Source of the DNA: Bedellia somnulentella
Taxonomy: Eukaryota; Arthropoda; Insecta; Lepidoptera; Bedelliidae
Length of the DNA: 64,000 nucleotides
Direction: 5' to 3'
NCBI GenBank assembly: GCA_963576735.1
Contig: OY755191.1
Coordinates: forward strand, 13,979,608 to 14,043,607
The notes under the pieces were generated by a model. That model did no database searches. It saw only the letters and a program-made list of their open reading frames with translations, and was not told the origin of the DNA. Position 1 is the stretch's first letter. Each line of letters begins with the position of its first letter. Below are positions 22,701 through 31,515 of this stretch, piece after piece. The translations under genes and the position numbers were made by a program.

Positions 22701-25700
22701 TAATGACCTTCACAGGACGAGGGCCCGACCCAAGCTGCGGCTTACCCAGCCGGATTACCATCACTGGGACTTCAGGGTCTGGCAAAGCTGCCAGAGCACT
22801 TTGCACTTCATCCATGTCGTGTTTTTTACGCTCCTCTGTCGAAGCATCATAAGATGCAATCTCAGGAATGCCAAACAAAATAACGTTACTGCTTCTCTTT
22901 TGACGTTCCTCCATCTCAGAGATGACACACTCGACGTTATTCCACTTCGGTTGCTGCTGACTTTTCTTTATGTCCTCTATCTCTGCCTTGAGTTCGTCGA
23001 TTGTTTTTCGCAAAGCAGGGTAGCTGACGCACTCCTAGGGTACACTCGGGACACAGGTATTTTAACGTAGGTGATTGTAGAACAACCACTCGTAACTCTG
23101 TGGCAAGTAGCCCACTACACGGAACGCATATGTGCCGCTCACATCCGTGGCACACTATCTTAGGGTTTGCCGAATCGACTTTTGGTAGGTTTTTTTTGCA
23201 CTTCAAACAATTCATTTTGAGATTTGAGGTTATGTTTTTTTTCAACTTTTTGTTTTCAAGCGAAACTTCGTGTATTTTAATCACTGGACACTCCCTTCAC
23301 TAACAACACTGAGTTTTATATGTTTTTATAAGTCCAGAAAACAAAGTGAGGTTAGGTTATACACTTCAATCACAATCTCCGAAAATAGCTAAAAGTTTGC
23401 GCTGATAACACTTTTACTTCGTAATTAGGTATTTAATTGCACAATCACACACAATTTGGGTTTTAATTATACGTTTAGACACATTTTTTCAAATATTTAA
23501 ACTTAGTATTCACGAAACACAAGTGCAGTTGAAAACGCGGGTAGGTAAAAAAAACTTTATGTGTATGAACGTTATGTTTATATTTGTAATATAAACATAA
23601 ACGTTCACGCCGAATATCCCCGAAGGGGTTGGCAGAGGTACTAATACTTCTGAACATCACGTGACTTTGTCACCTGGTGTTCAGAGTACCCACGTTTTGC
23701 ATGGACAGTGTACTCACGTGATAGGGGGCAGGCCTATCGCCGTTTTGTACGAATATACTGTCACATGACTAAGTATAACTCAGCCATGTGGGTTTCCTAA
23801 CGATGTTTTCCCTCACCGTTAACAACCGTGATAAATAAACTACACATATGTCTTTAGAAAAGACAAATTGGTGTAGGCCCGACCCGGGATCCGAACACTA
23901 GTCGTTTGCATAATAACCGGTGTTCTACCCACTGAGCTATCACGTCGTCGTATTTATTTGTAATATTAAATATAAAAAAATATGTGATGCTGTGTAGTGC
24001 CTGCTTAAAATGACACTACCCTTTTCTAGCCATGAGTGTACTAAGAGGCAACTAAAAGTATGGGGCTTTTTAAAGGGGTTTTCGGATGATGCTTGGAGAC
24101 CCAGCACCAACAATATTTTATTTCTACCATCTTGTCCCTTATCAACTTCCAAATGTGGCTAATGAGATTCTAGCTCTGAAGCTCTGGCTACCCCTTTTTT
24201 GAGATTTATGGCCGTGAGTATATGTATGTATGTATGTATGATTTGTAATATTAAGCTGACTTATAACTTATTGAAAAGGTGTTTCAAGACTCACAGCATA
24301 CTCCTAAGTTGCTTTTCATGAACTATAATGTATGTATGTATGTATGTTGTTTATTATTGTACATTTAGAGTAGCTGAATAAATCTGTGATCATTTTATTC
24401 ACTTTGCAGGAAACCAGTATGACATACGAGTAGATCTGAGACCAAATGCATCTTCCCTTTTCTCCCCTGCGCTGGCTGTGGTTGGCTGCATCTTCGGCGG
24501 CATGGCAGGAGGTCGAATTGGGGCTGCAGTTGGTGCCGGCTTGGGCACTCTTATAGGAAATGCCAATTCTCGTAATTATTCTTTTCTTTATTATTTCATA
24601 ACCAACTCAAATGTTTAGGCCGTATATCTCCAAAGGGGTTAGTAGAGGCACTAATACTTCTGAACATCACATGACTATCACCTGGTGTTCAGAGTACCCA
24701 CGTTTTGCTGGTCAGTGTACTCACTGATATGGGGCCTTATTTTATTAACCACTTGTAAAAATAGTTTAGTCCTGCATTCAAAACTGTATAGGTAGCAGAG
24801 ATATTTTAAAGTTAGTTTAATTTACTAATAACCTACTTGTATAGGTGTATGAGTAGGTTCTATTAATGATAAAGGGACATTTGATGAAATGAACAAAGCC
24901 TGAGAGCTTTCCTATGATCTAACAAAGCAATTTATAGTCTCTGTCTACCCCAATGGGAACTAATAGCCAAAAGCTGACAAGGATCACCCACTTCGCCAGC
25001 CATATCTAGGGCAACAAATAACACGATTCTTTTTAGCTTATTCTGTATATACAAAACATTATATATAAATTATCATATCAGTGGTGATAATAATTACGTC
25101 AGCAGACAGCTCTTTGTTTGCAGCCAATTTGTTTTTGTTACCATTTAGCTTCGGCTCGTCTGGGCGTGTGTTAATACTTTAATAGTTACTAATTATTTTA
25201 GGATCGTTTCATGCCTGATTCTGTTACATAACTGCAACTGAATCGGTTTAAAAAGTATCAGTATTATTTGTAAAATCTATAATAGCATACAATACAAGAT
25301 GGTGGATTCGACATTCGCACTTCTTGACTATAAATCTTATCCAAATGTAAAACTATTTAATAATTATTCATTATCTACTAAATATGGTGTGAATTCTGTA
25401 ATATGTATTTGTCAATAAAAACTTAATTATTTGTCAGTAACTATTACTATTATTACAGTGAATACATATTAGCCACTATACCCCTCTGTGTACCAACTTA
25501 TAAATTTGTATTTATACTTGGCTAGAGAAATATTTCGATACCGCGATGTAGGAATATGAGACGCTGCTAGTGTGCGAGTGAGTCCGCCGTCTTGAGGAAC
25601 CCATTTTTGCCTATAGGTGTAAGAGGCAACTTAGGTTTTGGGGCTTTTTCATGATTTTGAGCGATGTAGGTAGATACCTATCACTAACCTTCCTTTATTA

Positions 25701-26170
25701 AATCATCTTTGTCACTCATAAATCTTCCAAAAGTGGCTGAGGAGGGAATCCTAATTTGGAGCCTCTGACTACGCCTTTTGGCGATTTCTAGCATATGTAA
25801 CGTTATAATTTAGGAAAAAATTAAGAAATTTCTATTTGACATAACTTAACATGATATATGTACATGCATGAAAGTCTGTTGCTAGACTTTTGGCCTTTTA
25901 TGCAAGACTTTTTTTTAAATATCCTATATTATTATGCTTTCAGATCTACTAGCTCTGGCCGAAGTTTGGGAACAGATCAAGAGTCGATTGTGGGATTTAA
26001 TCATCGCTATTAGAGACATTCTACAACGACTAGATCCGACTGATCTACTGACAGGAGCGCAGATTGTTATGTCAAGAGATTCTTTGATGACAAAAATTGC
26101 ATCGCTCATCGTTCATTTTGTTAGCAGACTACCCAATGTTACCGTACGCGGTAATATCATGGAAGCTTAA
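16666..26170 (+). CDS. C19orf12/nazo-like small membrane protein (3 exons)
   Basis: Exons 16666-16738, 24410-24571 and 25944-26170 join in phase (73+162+227 bp) to 153 residues. Residues about 40-66 form a glycine-zipper hydrophobic hairpin (FGGMAGGRIGAAVGAGLGTL). It is followed by an amphipathic helix (LAEVWEQIKSRLWDLI) and a C-terminal block (DLLTGAQIVMSRDSLMTKIA). The size, the central Gly-rich hairpin and this C-terminal pattern resemble C19orf12, a lipid-droplet/ER/mitochondrial membrane protein whose fly homologue is nazo. The start is the only ATG in frame before the first donor (G|GTAAGT). Intron 1 is 7.7 kb and holds two LINEs. The family is assigned by pattern memory, not by a search; an unrelated glycine-zipper protein is the main alternative. 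Confidence 0.72.
16808..17033 (-). repeat. SINE-T, diverged (intron 1 of C19orf12-like gene)
   Basis: Tail ACATACATACATATACTCAC at left; the mid block is partly deleted. Confidence 0.75.
17298..19465 (+). mobile_element. RTE-clade LINE, 5'-truncated, with TATG tail
   Basis: It has a reverse-transcriptase body with no endonuclease region left. The 3' end reads TCTCTGCCTACCCCAATGGG, AACTAACGGCGTGAGAATATG, then TATG repeats. It lies in sense inside intron 1 of the C19orf12-like gene. Many 3' fragments of the same family occur in the window. Confidence 0.85.
17302..19434 (+). pseudogene. RTE reverse transcriptase (broken)
   Basis: The frame is open from MDEMEIEEVWDVLKSSMVE with a TAG at 17416-17418 in place of the second Trp of a WW pair, then open for 668 codons (17428-19434). 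The protein shows fingers/palm blocks RNYRGISLLSIVGKLYAKVL, FIDLEKAYDRV (first catalytic Asp), RGVRQGCVASPWLFN and the active site LLYADDQVLLA. It ends in a C-terminal region WFGHIERMDD, SRGRPRRTHLDQI and WRSIVSAYPNGN. These are hallmarks of RTE-type endonuclease-reverse transcriptases in insects. The N-terminal AP endonuclease is missing by 5' truncation, so the copy is dead, but the RT itself is little decayed. Confidence 0.88.
19640..22480 (-). CDS. LINE ORF2: endonuclease-reverse transcriptase, intact
   Basis: 946 codons open. The N-terminal AP endonuclease shows LFYTNLASITAKRDLF, ITETHL, GGVAIYVAHY, AGDFNFPAIKW and GKSDHLVL. The reverse transcriptase shows NYRPISLTSIICKATEKII, EEQHGFVPRRSTVTNLLS, YLDYEKAFDRVP, LSGVPQGSVLGPILFGIFL and the active site LSLFADDTKIMG. 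The C-terminus includes YAFQIWNPYFKKDIEMLEKI and NRVVREWNKLPDSVI. The length is normal for CR1-type ORF2. The first codon is GTG overlapping the ORF1 stop as GTGA, which may be a mutated ATGA stop-start coupling. It nicks target DNA and reverse-transcribes LINE RNA. No frameshift or stop is seen. Confidence 0.9.
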   Translation of the reverse strand: MTRSGFTELSLFYTNLASITAKRDLFFLEIDKLRPTFIVITETHLQPSILDSLIAIKEYTLFRHDRITCKGSGGVAIYVAHYHQDIPILTKLHPSLNNKLNVEALWVNIEYGNFKMLLGGIYRPTHYDLQDSDKLLFETIRKASDYKGNLLIAGDFNFPAIKWPLEQLDGYSALYEGFIETLTSTNLHQLVTQITRKRNNQESLLDLILCNDENLCTKVTYNPPIGKSDHLVLIGTIQFQTYHARSQEMTQSRRDFYKADYDMISSKISQRITDKSHTSNTWTDFKTTLDHIIKQEIPIKRISKKKNNKKPWIGQEIVKLTQKKKHYWRIYQMNKTEESYNEYRKVNKLIIAKLRKSRIEFERNVVKSSPKCFYSYIRQSLSSKVSVPPSLRDETTSEISTNKKEVANIFARQFEKSFVREPTDQQLPNLNTPTIENSLEHIDFTSSDVAKALNTFKDDTATGPDGIPAILLKRCSKVLCDQLALIMETSFKKGELPQDWKEAEVTPIYKKGDKLTAANYRPISLTSIICKATEKIIANKIREFLSQERIIIEEQHGFVPRRSTVTNLLSCLNYWTDHWDNHQPTDTIYLDYEKAFDRVPIKRLVLKLHHYGIRGNLLRWIEDFLSGRTFKVRVGSELSDTYKVLSGVPQGSVLGPILFGIFLTDLKDVIKSGLSLFADDTKIMGNPLISHDLIQKDLDRIVQWTRDWLITLNSNKCTVLHIGSNNPILPYTIDSNALQAVPSQRDLGVTITTNLKWDKHIIGVTKRANSLTYMIRKTFLYIDKQLFLKLYKTFVRPLLEYAFQIWNPYFKKDIEMLEKIQRRATKMVVGLQNKPYEERLEALGLTMLEERRMRGDLIETYKILTNYYDVNNLHEIYNMNKNQHLRGHHLKLNKSLCASNPRKHFLPNRVVREWNKLPDSVISADSVNSFKNRLDNHIKDSAVKNK
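22477..23215 (-). pseudogene. LINE ORF1, zinc-finger plus RNA-binding protein, frameshifted
   Basis: It starts MNCLKCKKNLPKVD at 23215. A PHD-like Cys/His pattern follows: CLKC, CHGCERHICVPC, CPEC. A frameshift lies between about 23045 and 23015. After it come a coiled coil (KTIDELKAEIEDIKKSQ), an RNA-recognition-like part (SNVILFGIPEIA, VMVIRLGK, PRPVKVIM) and the basic end TNTSNVAPKK-like tail before TGA. In this LINE group ORF1 binds the RNA. The break may be the only lesion in the element. Confidence 0.8.
23590..23946 (-). repeat. SINE-C, complete
   Basis: Intron 1 of the C19orf12-like gene, close to the CR1-like LINE 5' end. Confidence 0.88.
23989..24238 (+). repeat. SINE-T, subtype 3, complete
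   Basis: Ends GGCCGTGAGTATATGTATG with four TATG units, 170 bp before exon 2 of the C19orf12-like gene. Confidence 0.8.
24410..24571 (+). CDS. C19orf12-like exon 2 (glycine zipper)
   Basis: After acceptor TTTGCAG it encodes NQYDIRVDLRPNASSLF, then ALAVVGCIFGGMAGGRIGAA and VGAGLGTLIG. It ends with the first base of a His codon at the GTAATT donor. It is GC-richer than its surroundings. Confidence 0.78.
24605..24737 (-). repeat. SINE-C, 3' third
   Basis: Diverged; 35 bp after exon 2 of the C19orf12-like gene. Confidence 0.65.
24740..25590. other. Intron 2 of the C19orf12-like gene, mostly unique AT-rich DNA
   Basis: Apart from the RTE end at 24895-24966 nothing is recognised. Confidence 0.45.
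24895..24966 (+). repeat. RTE 3' end, worn
   Basis: TATAGTCTCTGTCTACCCCA, ATGGGAACTAATAG. Confidence 0.6.
25598..25802 (+). repeat. SINE-T, old diverged copy
   Basis: GTAAGAGGCAACTTAGG and AAAAGTGGCTGAGGAGG blocks are recognisable. Confidence 0.6.
25944..26170 (+). CDS. C19orf12-like exon 3 (C-terminus)
   Basis: After acceptor CTTTCAG it encodes LLALAEVWEQIKSRLWDLII, then RDILQRLDPTDLLTGAQIVM and a C-terminus VRGNIMEA before TAA. It is followed by AT-rich sequence with several AATAAA hexamers (about 26720, 26810). Confidence 0.78.
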
Positions 26171-26820
26171 TACGAGATTTTAGATTATCTTACAATTTAC
26201 TTGACTCGAGATCATAGTTTAACTAGTTTAATGCCCAGTCTTTGCACAGTTAGTTACCATTGATTTTATTTGGTCACTGCTCACTGATATGACAATTAGC
26301 GTTATGCTATATATGATATATATATGATGTATAATATATCCTGTGTTTTTGTTTAAGCTTTTAGCTAGCGATTAATGGACGTATGGTTTAAATCGGTTGG
26401 GCTGTTAAGGAGCCCATTAATTTAATACAAACCTTTCCCCTCTATAATAGGCAGAATATACACTATTAGAGTCAGTTGATAAATGCATCATTAAGCAACA
26501 AAATATTTCATCAAATCGTTCCAGTAGTTGTTTTAAAAACATAAAAAAAATTAAAATGCTTTGTTTACAAGAAACAAGAGTTTTAACAAGTTCTTATTAT
26601 AAATTATGTCCTGAGCTTGATCAGTATAAAGTATAAAGCGTGTAACCATTCAAGTCCTAATAGTCATGTCAATCCAAAAATGCATACTATATTACAATAT
26701 CAATGTATAAACTGTAAAAAAATAAAAAAACATGTTCAACAAAACAAACTATTAGTGTAGGAAATAAGTATAGATATTAAACTCTGTTGAATTTATTTAT
26801 TTTTTTAAATAAAAGATATA
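26171..26820. other. 3' flank of the C19orf12-like gene
   Basis: AT-rich; likely 3' UTR. Candidate poly(A) signals near 26720 (AATAAA) and 26810 (AAATAAAAG). Confidence 0.45.
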
Positions 26821-26823
26821 GTC

Positions 26824-27801
26824 CAAGAGCCCGCGACGGCCAGACCTTCCTGTAATAATAAAAGCTAAAAGTTTTTCTATGTGTGCCTATAGTAAAGGTG
26901 AGAACGATCCCCACCCGTGATACCTGGCTAGTGGTGGCTTTGGCAGGTAACAGGTAATAAAGGTGTATACAATTTTTATCTTAAATTTATTAATTTATAA
27001 AACTTATTTTTTATATATTTTACTTATAACAATATCAGAACTTACGTCACGCATTACCAGACGCTTTATACGGTTCCAACCCCTTGCCAGACACCCCTAA
27101 ACTATAATATTTTGTAATTTTACTTACGTTATGTTTTAAAAGGTGAATTTTATATATGTTAATTGGGGAACTATTAAATGATGTTGCTTTAATAGCCAGA
27201 CACGCCCACATAAGAAAAAACTATCAGAACAAGGTTTATGGAAGATCTGAAAGAAAACATAAGAGTACTTGTTCAGACTTAACGCCTGAACAAATATTAC
27301 GCAAAAATACCATCGCGAGAACAATTGCCGTCACCCGTACATACCAGTTAGTACATCAGCACCGCGCTCTCACATTTTCTACGCATTTCAATGCGTCTGG
27401 CAGAATGATAGAACCCTTGAATGTGTCTGGCTATTAAAGAAACATCATTTAATAGTTCCCCAATTAACATATATAAAATTCACCTTTTAAAACATAACGT
27501 AAGTAAAATTACAAAATATTATAGTTTAGGGGTGTCTGGCAAGGGGTTGGAACCGTATAAAGCGTCTGGTAATGCGTGACGTAAGTTCTGATATTGTTAT
27601 AAGTAAAATATATAAAAAATAAGTTTTATAAATTAATAAATTTAAGATAAAATTGTATACACCTTTATTACCTGTTACCTGCCAAAGCCACCACTAGCCA
27701 GTTATCACGGGTGGGGATCGTTCTTACCTTTACTATAGGCACACATAGAAAAACTTTTAGCTTTTTTTATTACAGGAAGGTCTGGCCGTCGCGGGCTCTT
27801 G
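26824..27801. mobile_element. Foldback element, arms about 380 bp, total 978 bp
   Basis: The left arm 26824-27204 and the right arm 27423-27801 are near-perfect inverted copies, starting CAAGAGCCCGCGACGGCCAG. The loop of about 220 bp holds the only unpaired DNA. GCCAGAC/GTCTGGC motifs recur along the arms. A 92-codon open frame (27156-27437) spans the loop but matches nothing I recognise. No target duplication is obvious. Confidence 0.85.
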
Positions 27802-27889
27802 CTCTAATAGTAATATATTTCTGAAAGCAAAAACACAAAAAATATACCTCAAAAATATGTCACCAAACCTTTGCCACCAAACCACACAA

Positions 27890-28105
27890 ATTTAATTTGT
27901 AGGATTTAACCCAATTTGGAAGGATATTGCAGGCTTGAATCATTGATTATCCGTCCGTTAAGCCGTCGGTCCCGGCTACTATTACGGTAGTAGTCGTGAG
28001 TCTGCCAACCCGCAATTGGCCAGCGTGTGGACTAAGGCCAAATCACCCTATATAGGGTAGGCTTGACCCTCTTGGTGGAGACATATATGGGCTGTGAGGT
28101 ACACA
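27890..28105 (+). repeat. SINE-B, head deleted
   Basis: Starts in the TAATTTGTAGGATT region and keeps the GGTCCCGGCTACTATTACGG and CCTATATAGGGTAGGCTTGA blocks. Confidence 0.8.
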
Positions 28106-28184
28106 TTAATCCTATCAAAATTTGGTTCAAGAAATATAAGTGGCCTTAGTCGTCCATAAAAGCATAGCACAATTAATAGGAATA

Positions 28185-28434
28185 TATACATACATAAATA
28201 TACTCACGGCTATATTTCCCTAGAAGGGGTAGCCAGAGCTAGGGAATTATAAATTCCTCAGCCACTTTTGGAAGTTGAGTGGGGAAAAGATGGTAAAAAT
28301 AAAGGTTTTTGGTGATGGGTCTCCAACCGCATCGCCCAAAAATCCAATAAAGAGCCCCAATATCCTTAGTCGCCTCTTACGACAACCGTGAGTAGAAAGG
28401 GGTACCGACATTCTAAGCCGGCACTACACGGCTA
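28185..28434 (-). repeat. SINE-T, complete
   Basis: Mixed subtype: subtype 1 3' half with a TACCGACATTCTAAGCCGGC 5' end. Confidence 0.85.
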
Positions 28435-28554
28435 ATATATAAAAGAAAATAAAAAGACACTGATAGCAATTATGCAGAGGGTTAGATTGAAGGTTTGTGA
28501 GTAAAATTAAATAAATATTTACTCTTAATATATAAAAATTACACATGTGTGTGC

Positions 28555-28700
28555 TGGTTGCAAGTTTAATGGAACCTTTTACGCAATAGCAAAGTAATGC
28601 GATGGAGTGATAGAGACACGAATATTATTGTTTTTCGCTCAGTTTAATGAAACTCGATAATTTCATATGTTATCGCAATCTGCCTTCAGAGTTACATTAA
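28555..28700 (+). repeat. Unnamed repeat shared with 16080-16240
   Basis: AATAGCAAAGTAATGC and AATGAAACTCG ... CGCAATCTGCCT occur in the same order at both places. Confidence 0.55.
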
Positions 28701-28957
28701 CATATCACTATATATTTTAAATCGTCAATGTTAATGATTAACAAAATATTTTTTAAAACTCTGACCACACATGGAATCCTTTTAATTGTATTTTATCATC
28801 TAATCTTGGATTTTTTAACTATGACTTGTGATCGTTAATTATGTAATTAAATGGTGCCTTGAAATTTTAATAAATACATTTGTAAATATCTTGTTTCCTT
28901 TTTGTTTAATTTATTATTCACATCCTCAGAATCTAACTACCTACCTCAAAGACTCAA

Positions 28958-29070
28958 ACGTTCACACCGAATAACCCTGAAGGAGTTGGCACAGGGGCTA
29001 TACTTCTGAACATCACGTGACACTGTCACCTGGTACCCACGTTTTGCTTGGACAGTGTATAGTGTGGTAC
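28958..29070 (-). repeat. SINE-C, 3' third
   Basis: TTCACACCGAATAACCCTGA start; deletion in the GGTGTTCAGAG block. Confidence 0.65.
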
Positions 29071-29091
29071 GCATACATATTCCCTCCATAT

Positions 29092-29320
29092 CGCCGTGTA
29101 GTCTCGGCTTAGAATAGCACTACCCCATTTCTTCCAGTGGGTGTACGTAAGAGGCGACTAAAGGTTGGGGCTTTTAAGGGATTTTTGGGCGATGCGGTTG
29201 GAGACCCATCACCAACAACCTTTATTTTACCATCATTTCCTTACTTAACTTTCCAAAAGTAGCTGAGGAATTTTTAATTCCTCTACTACCCCTTTTAGGG
29301 ATTTATAGCCGCGAGTATAT
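29092..29320 (+). repeat. SINE-T, split by the 1.74-kb element
   Basis: Subtype 1. The TATG tail resumes at 31060. Confidence 0.88.
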
Positions 29321-29752
29321 CGGCTGTCCCAAAAAGAAAAGCAGTATGGCACAGTAACCATTTTTTCAGGAGAGCGAAAAAACATATTTTTGGTGAGCCA
29401 CACAAAATTTAACAATAATCGATCAATATAAGTATTGGGTGTCATGGATACTTTGATTGCGCATTTATTTGTATTTAAAAGAAGTAGATTAACTGATTCG
29501 TGCATGTTTTACGGCACTAAATAATTTAAAATTTGTTTTCATGATTTATTTAGCTCTGGATTACCATATAAAAACACAGCAACGTACCTTGTTCTATTGT
29601 AATTTTTGGTTATTTACTATTGCAGAGAATAAATAACCACTACAAAACACAGTAAATATCAAATTATTGGAATTAAACTTAATTTAAATCTTTTTGTTCA
29701 TGAAAACCTCATGTGGGGATTATTACTAATAAATAAAGGAAAGAAAAATCTC

Positions 29753-29823
29753 GACACAGGCGGGAATCGAACCCGCGACTTCGGGTATACGCCCCGACGC
29801 TCTGCCAACTGAGCCACCGTGTC
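29753..29823 (-). repeat. tRNA-like cloverleaf 1 (71 nt)
   Basis: All stems pair: acceptor GACACGG/CTGTGTC, D stem GCTC/GAGC, anticodon stem TCGGG/CCCGA, T stem GCGGG/CCCGC. The loop GCGTATA would give anticodon GTA, but position 33 is C rather than T. It has A box TGGCTCAGTTGG and B box GGTTCGATTCC. More likely a SINE head or tRNA pseudogene than a working tRNA. Confidence 0.75.
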
Positions 29824-30060
29824 AATTGGCTGCCAGTGCGAAACTCTTCTATCCTTTATTTCTTTATTACACGTTTAAGTAGTGTTTGCGTTTCCTACCT
29901 CCGAATTTTAACTAATTCGGAAGGCCACTTGTCTACCTTTTCAGATAGAATGCAAATGTTGAAAACGCCTATCATATAATTTAAATCTTTTTGTTCATGA
30001 AAACCTCATGTGGGGATTATTACTAATAAATAAAGAATAAATAAAGGAAAGAAAAATCTC

Positions 30061-30131
30061 GACACAGGCGGGAATCGAACCCGCGACCTCGGGTATACGC
30101 CCCGACGCTCTGCCAACTGAGCCACCGTGTC
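30061..30131 (-). repeat. tRNA-like cloverleaf 2 (71 nt)
   Basis: Same as cloverleaf 1 except for one variable-region base (GAGGTC here, GAAGTC there). All stems are intact. Confidence 0.75.
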
Positions 30132-30357
30132 AATTGTCTGCCAGTGCGAAACTCTTCTATCCTTTATTTCTTTATTACACGTTTAAGTAGTGTTTGCGTT
30201 TCCTACCTCCGAATTTTAACTAATTCGGAAGGCCACTTGTCTACCTTTTCAGATAGAATGCAAATGTTGAAAACGCCTATCATATAATTTAAATCTTTTT
30301 GTTCATGAAAACCTCATGTAGGGATTATTACTAATAAATAAAGGAAAGAAAAATCTC

Positions 30358-30428
30358 GACACAGGCGGGAATCGAACCCGCGACCTCGGGTATACGCCCC
30401 GACGCTCTGCCAATTGAGACACCGTGTC
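30358..30428 (-). repeat. tRNA-like cloverleaf 3 (71 nt)
   Basis: It has changes in the D arm (GTCTCAATTGG), which break one D-stem pair. The other stems are intact. Confidence 0.7.
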
Positions 30429-31282
30429 AATGGCTGCCAGCGCGAAATTCTTCTATCCTTTATTACTTTTACACGTTTAAGTAGTGTTTGCGTTTCCTAC
30501 CTCCGAATGTTAACTAATTCGGAAGTTAATACAGTAAATTACGCTTGCAAAAATAATTAAATCCAGTAAAAACGTGCTCTAGCGCCGATGCGACGAACGG
30601 CGACAAGTAGCTACTGCATTCCCCGATGTACCTGTAGCCACCTCCAACGAATACCGTGCGGAATCCGTTTCGCGCCAAATAGAAATTTCGTGAAATTCAG
30701 GTTTAAATGTTGGCAGGCATGTGCTTTACAGTTAAATTTGTGGCCATCATCATCGTTTTTCAAGCATAATCCCCATATAGGAAACCCAGCAAGTCTCATT
30801 CACAATTAATAAAAAACAGTAAGACTCGCGACTTACTCTGTTTAATTTTGGTAACTGTTCCTTGCTGCGTTTAGTTTTTGGGGATCGCTTTTTCACAAGT
30901 GGACTTGCTGTGTTTTTCATTTTTTTATCTCGAAAACTAGAGCCTCTTTTGATGAACGGGTCTTTGCATCTTGTAGGGACTTGCTTTATTTGTAGAGTGA
31001 TGTTGATACCTAGATTTTGAGGACCATGTGCCATACTGCTTTTCTTTTTGGGACAGCCGATATGTATGTATGTAATAAATTATATGTTAACGGTGAAAAT
31101 GTCGATTGTCGGTGAAAGTGCACATTACGTACAGCAAATCGTTTGGTCTTGTTCGATTTATCCCAGATTTTACTAACATAAGATTTAATAAAGTATAATA
31201 GTCAAGTTTGACTAAGTAGATAAATAAGTTCTAAAAAAGTATAAAATTAATTAATATTTGATATTCCATTCTTATTGATTTA

Positions 31283-31420
31283 CGCCCGATTTCTGAATTG
31301 AGTATTCAAGCTGAGAACAACTTAAGTATCGTTTTGTCTCATTCAGTAGTTAAGATTTCATTGTGACAGAACGATACTTAACTTGTTCTCAGCTGGAATA
31401 CTCAATTCAGAAATCGGGCG
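31283..31420. mobile_element. 138-bp hairpin MITE, copy 1
   Basis: Arms of about 57 bp starting CGCCCGATTTCTGAATTGAG pair end to end around a short loop. No clear target duplication. Confidence 0.88.
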
Positions 31421-31515
31421 ATAGTAATTCAATGTATACCTACCACAGACCACCCCCAATATATAATAATATATAGGGGGTTATCTATGATACCTACATA
31501 CATACCACAGATAAT

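Larger units (their letters stand above)
19572..23300 (-). mobile_element. CR1-like LINE, near full length, in antisense in intron 1
   Basis: It carries ORF1 (zinc-finger/PHD-like, then coiled coil and RNA-binding) and ORF2 (endonuclease plus RT) on the minus strand. The 3' end carries an (AAT)n tail (plus-strand 19572-19604, ATT repeats). The 5' end is not sharply visible and may extend to about 23460. Clade CR1/jockey is inferred from domain order and RT motifs. Confidence 0.85.
29682..30530 (-). repeat. Tandem array of three SINE-G units (297 and 308 bp apart)
   Basis: Units start with ATTTAAATC at 29682, 29979 and 30287. The second spacing is 11 bp longer through an extra GAATAAATAAA. 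Each unit holds a tRNA-like cloverleaf and a shared tail with ACTAATTCGGAAGGCCAC. Units are nearly identical, so the expansion is recent. Confidence 0.9.
29321..31059. mobile_element. 1.74-kb element with perfect 32-bp inverted ends
   Basis: Ends at 29321-29352 and 31028-31059 start CGGCTGTCCCAAAAAGAAAA. ATAT flanks both sides (29317-29320, 31060-31063; TA is possible if the ends extend by a base). It splits a SINE-T copy inside its TATG tail, and excision restores GAGTATATGTATG. No transposase is recognised, so it is a non-autonomous DNA element, perhaps Tc1/mariner-related by its TGTCCCAAAAAG end. Its core carries a tandem array of three tRNA-like units. Confidence 0.9.

Noticed and set aside
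27156..27437. A 93-codon gene in the foldback loop
   Set aside because: No recognised motif and the ends of the frame lie in the inverted arms; too weak to call coding.
29753..30428. Three working tRNA-Tyr genes
   Set aside because: Fold is good, but T33 is C, they lie in a repeated unit inside a DNA element, and further worn copies exist at 38.4, 50.1 and 60.4 kb; annotated as tRNA-like repeats.
29682..30530. CRISPR-like array
   Set aside because: Units of about 300 bp with tRNA-like folds in a eukaryotic element; no short repeat/spacer structure.
30611..31034. Minus-strand frames of 62 and 94 codons in the 1.74-kb element
   Set aside because: No catalytic motif or similarity recognised; may be transposase debris but not supportable.
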